Part shown: piece by piece, positions 34,001 to 36,676 of the stretch | How positions within the stretch are numbered: the first letter of the stretch is position 1 | How the letters are laid out: each line of letters begins with the position of its first letter | Source of the DNA: Elysia marginata | Taxonomy: Eukaryota; Mollusca; Gastropoda; Plakobranchidae | Length of the DNA stretch: 36,676 nucleotides | Direction: 5' to 3' | NCBI GenBank assembly: GCA_019649035.1 | Contig: BMAT01008239.1 | Location: 240,504 to 277,179, forward strand | The notes under the pieces: model-generated | Database searches by the model: none | What the model saw: the letters and a program-made list of their open reading frames with translations, nothing else | What the model was told of the DNA's origin: nothing | Translations under genes and position numbers: made by a program

Positions 34001-36164
34001 TCGATTATTGCGCTTCATTTTTCTCAACGTTTCAAGACCTACGTAATAACCACATGGAGGTCTCATATGATCATAGTTGTACCGCTTCTATACTAGATTG
34101 TTTTTCACAGGTGTCAATTCGTCGTTAATGAAATACTATGATCTCATCCATGGTCTATCGGATGGCGTGTTCAAAACAATGACTGAGGTAAAGTTGGAAC
34201 TTCATAATTGTGACAACAAGTTTTATATGAATCTAGGGTAAAACGTAAATTGCAAAAGATTTTGCCTTTTAAAAACAGAGAAATCTCCTGTGTATATTGA
34301 GTTTCAACTTGAATTGTTGTATTTTTATGTGCCAGGCTTTCCCTACTCAGAATGTGATTGACGAGTCTGCTTACATCATAAATTGTTGTATTTTTATGTG
34401 CCAGGCTTTCCCTACTCACAATGTGATTGACGGGCCTACTGATATCACAAATTGTTGTATTTTTATGTGCCAGGCTTTCCCTACCCACAATGTGATTGAC
34501 GGGCCTACTGATATCATAAATTGTTGTATTTTTATGTGCCAGGCTTTCCCTACTCAGAATGTGATTGAAGGGCCTACTGATTTCATAAATTGTTGTATTT
34601 TTATGTGCCAGGCTTTCCCTACTCAGAATGTGATTGAAGGGCCTACTGATATCATAAATTGTTGTATTTTTATGTGCCAGGCTTTCCCTACCCACAATGT
34701 GATTGATGGGTCTACTGATATCATAAATTGTTGTATTTTCATGTGCCAGGCTTTCCCTACTCAGAATGTGATTGACGAGTCCACTGATATCATGGAAACT
34801 GTCATGGATTATGATAAATACAGGTGCATAAGTTTGTAAAACAAATTAATCAATTACCTTATGGTCCACATTGAAAGATTTTGAGGTTTCTCTTTTTGTC
34901 GTCAGAGGTACTAAGAGTGGTGAGAAATTTAAAAGCAATACAAGTACAAAAATGGTTTGAAAAACAAATTACCTTAGATAAAAGCTACCAATATTGAAGT
35001 AAAAAACACGAACAATTTTAAAATAAAAGGGATACAAAAATCTCCTTTGTGAAATTGTATAACTTGCTATCATTTCTCATTACGTGGCGTCTGTATAAGT
35101 ACAAACATTATAAAAGTTTTCGACGTGTCAATCAAACGCAGCTATTATGTACGACTGTAAAATTTATTTATTTTCGTGCGATGGCAGAATTTCTACACCG
35201 GGGTGCTACCCTTTTTTTTTCATTCGAAATTACTCTTCATTACCCTTCATTTCGTACGTAATATTTGTTATAATTTCCATCGCATTTCACAGAACCCTTT
35301 ATTTAAAAAATCAGCAAGGATTTGTTACCATTAAGTTTGGGCTTAGCTGGGGTCATTCCCCTGTGTGGAAATCCTTTCGTTGTGACACATAGGCTACTTG
35401 TGCCGCGTGACACACTGTCTACCACACACGAAACGCGAGTATTTAAAATGTATGTAAAATTTACAGCATTCGGTATTTCTTGCAGGCGCTACTTTGGCCT
35501 GGCTTTCTCATCCGTGTTTCTAGTCCTGGTCTTGCTGTACACAATAGGAGTTATTTTGGGCATTGCGTTCTACGACGACACAGCTCTGCCCACTGAACGC
35601 AGCGCCGGCTCAAACCTGGGCGGGAATATTTTGCTCATGTAGGTCTGCCTGAAAAGAACTGAACGGGCTGTCTTTGTTTGTAAATCTGTTGTGAAATGTC
35701 CGGGGTTTTATCATTCGCAAAACCATTGATTTATGTTGATTAGGTTGGGGAAATCTGTTAGCTTTACGCTTGATACATTTGAATATGAATATCATTTGCA
35801 AGACATTATCATTATCTTAAGATTAAAGGCTACAATAAAATGAAAATCTTCTTATCGTTACCAAAGTGCTTGCTTTGAAACAAGTTACTATTTTGAACAT
35901 ACCTTACGTTTACTGTAAAATAATGTAGATATGACTTTGTTAAATGAATTATTTACAATGTTGAAGATTCACAGTAACGTTATTTTTTCACGATAAAAAT
36001 CATTTTCCTCCCAACATTTACAGTGGAGTGGGGCTTACCTTTATCCTCGGCACATTGTTTATGGTCTTGACAATTTTTGCCTTTCTGTTCGGAGCGTTGT
36101 TAGAGAAAGGCTGCGAGCCAGTCGAAGACCTTGGCTACTTCAAAGAGGTCAGTGCACCCTACCT
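26858..36164 (+). CDS. PROM1: Prominin (CD133 family), 5' portion, 14 coding exons through TM4
   Basis: Fourteen exons join in frame: 26858-27125, 27771-27826, 29428-29562, 30106-30179, 30684-30804, 31391-31457, 32068-32151, 32568-32806, 33180-33257, 33698-33761, 34111-34187, 34750-34823, 35486-35638 and 36024-36164, giving 543 codons. All have GT-AG junctions and matching phases. A signal peptide (FVLCLLFTLFQQCA) is followed by an extracellular N-terminal segment. TM1 (residues about 116-134) leads into a cysteine-rich cytosolic loop (CCFCCCRFCCGNCGG), the prominin hallmark, and TM2 lies at about 166-187. A large extracellular loop (about 188-447) holds NET, NQS, NNT, NST, NQT, NVT, NFT and NSS glycosylation sites. 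TM3 is at 448-472 and TM4 at about 494-523, followed by EKGCEP and FKEVSAPYL, like EKLICEP and FRVLDTPYL in human prominin-1. The second loop and TM5 lie beyond the window. Prominins are cholesterol-binding proteins of plasma-membrane protrusions. PROM1 versus another paralogue is not resolved. Exon 12 has alternative acceptors (see the array at 34312-34794). Confidence 0.93.
27866..29215 (-). mobile_element. LINE remnant antisense in prominin intron 2
   Basis: Minus-strand RT blocks appear in order: NTVTPQGCPLSPKLCSILTF (about 29020; usual PQGCVLSP), GFVDDTNEN (about 28900, the catalytic xVDD), LNVSKTKELVINF after a frameshift (about 28810), then AFKGNRRLVNSFFPQAVKHF (about 28280) with a stop at 28240-28238. 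The 3' UTR contains the CT microsatellite. The element ends in GAATTGAATTGGATTGAATT near 27866-27905, a short-repeat 3' terminus typical of such LINEs. It is truncated at the 5' end near 29215, lacks the N-terminal RT, and carries stops and frameshifts. It does not disturb the prominin splice sites. Confidence 0.85.
28058..28122. repeat. (CT)n microsatellite
   Basis: About 19 perfect TC dinucleotides are followed by imperfect CCCTCTCCCCCACTCTC. It lies in intron 2 within the 3' UTR part of the antisense LINE. Confidence 0.93.
29563..34110 (+). other. Prominin introns 3-10: no further genes seen
   Basis: The introns between exons 3 and 11 are about 430-760 bp long and AT-rich. I found no nested gene, SINE or LINE. 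Hydrophobic frames inside them (for example 31812-32009, and 30253-30438 with an L-rich run from CTA/CTG repeats) are composition effects. Confidence 0.5.
34312..34794 (+). repeat. Seven-copy 69-bp tandem array of a 3' splice site plus exon start
   Basis: There are exactly seven 69-bp units (7 x 69 = 483). Each contains AATTGTTGTATTTTTATGTG, then CCAG/GCTTTCCCTAC and the first codons of prominin exon 12. Acceptor AGs end at 34335, 34404, 34473, 34542, 34611, 34680 and 34749. A branch-point-like CTGAT (CTTAC in unit 1) lies about 31 nt before the next AG, so each unit holds the parts of a complete acceptor. No unit has an in-frame stop. Using an upstream acceptor would add 23 residues per unit (including NCCIFMCQ, three Cys) to the loop just before TM3, up to 138 residues. 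The last unit, which adjoins the unique part of the exon, has a private T-to-C change at 34740 improving its pyrimidine tract. Units 1 and 7 share the codons DES at their centre; inner units read DGP, EGP or DGS. Confidence 0.95.
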
Positions 36165-36676
36165 GTAACCGAAGTCTAAATGACATTATACAGTCTACAG
36201 TATCAGACAGAGGCGTGGATACATGGACGAAAAGATGAAAAGAGGAACTAGAAAAAACAGATTGGGGGAAAAAGCGAATCATGTGCTTAAGGAAAGGAAA
36301 GATTTGAACGTACTCGTAAGGGGGTAAAATGATTTCTGTCTGTACTGTTCATATTTTTCAGAAATAAAGGGAGCAATGTGTCAATGAAGTAGAGATTGTT
36401 TGTAGCATGGGTTGCTGTGAAATTGTTGTACTTTCGCAATATGCGCTAAGGGTTAACAAATCGTTATTAACCAAAGCTGATCTCAGATAGTATATCAATA
36501 GTATAAATACAAAATCTTTAGGAATGTTGAATTTCTTTTAAATAAATATCGTTCTTCGTCAATTTTGTGATCCGAAGTGATGGATTAACAAAACATCTTA
36601 GGTTTAATGAAATCATAAAAGAAACACTAACACAGAAAGAATACAGGTGGGTGAGAGTGAAAGGGAGAGAGAGAGA
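36165..36676 (+). other. Prominin intron 14 (partial), ending in a GA-rich run
   Basis: This follows the GTAACC donor after exon 14; the next exon is outside the window. A GA-rich microsatellite starts near 36640 and is cut by the window edge. No other feature was recognised. Confidence 0.6.

Noticed and set aside
34171-34695. 174-codon antisense frame with repeated RESLAHKNTTIYDISRP
   Set aside because: It is the complement of the 69-bp array. The frame stays open only because the unit is a multiple of three and lacks stops on that strand too; there is no domain, promoter or splice support.
34312-34794. CRISPR-like array
   Set aside because: The units are contiguous with no unique spacers, in a eukaryotic intron/exon setting.

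Overview
This is eukaryotic, AT-rich nuclear DNA. It holds intron-split genes with GT-AG junctions, tRNA-derived SINEs, degraded LINEs, DNA-transposon remnants and many microsatellites; I see no prokaryotic gene organisation. The gene set (a ferritin with a signal peptide, as in gastropod yolk/secreted ferritins, a C19orf12 homologue and a prominin) together with the repeat style suggests an invertebrate, most likely a mollusc and perhaps a heterobranch gastropod. The taxon is an inference, about 0.6.

Layout. (1) 357-1401, minus: the first two coding exons of a secreted ferritin, running off the left edge. (2) 1402-11153: no cellular gene seen. It holds a 43-bp minisatellite with a palindromic core, a dead jockey/CR1/L2-like LINE (about 4137-6690, plus) that carries a nested retroposed insert, and an 823-bp TA-flanked pogo/Tigger-like MITE (7739-8561). 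(3) 11154-13612, minus: a complete three-exon C19orf12 homologue of 137 residues. (4) 13640-26480: repeat-dominated. It has a GA tract, a TTAA-bounded candidate MITE, a plus-strand RT fragment abutting a minus-strand LINE with RT and RNase H (about 17690-20230), a SINE with a perfect 12-bp target-site duplication (20685-20934), a second SINE in the opposite orientation, and another deleted LINE (23697-24170). (5) 26858 to beyond the right edge, plus: a prominin gene, of which 14 coding exons can be joined in frame through TM4, with an antisense LINE in intron 2.

The most unusual feature is inside the prominin gene. The intron/exon boundary before the exon leading into TM3 is repeated seven times as a 69-bp unit (34312-34794). 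Each unit carries a branch-point-like motif, a pyrimidine-rich stretch and the same CAG/G acceptor. Because 69 is a multiple of three and no unit contains a stop, all seven acceptors are frame-compatible, so the extracellular loop before TM3 could vary in 23-residue, three-cysteine steps. This is a prediction from sequence only. The three host genes show no functional link to one another.
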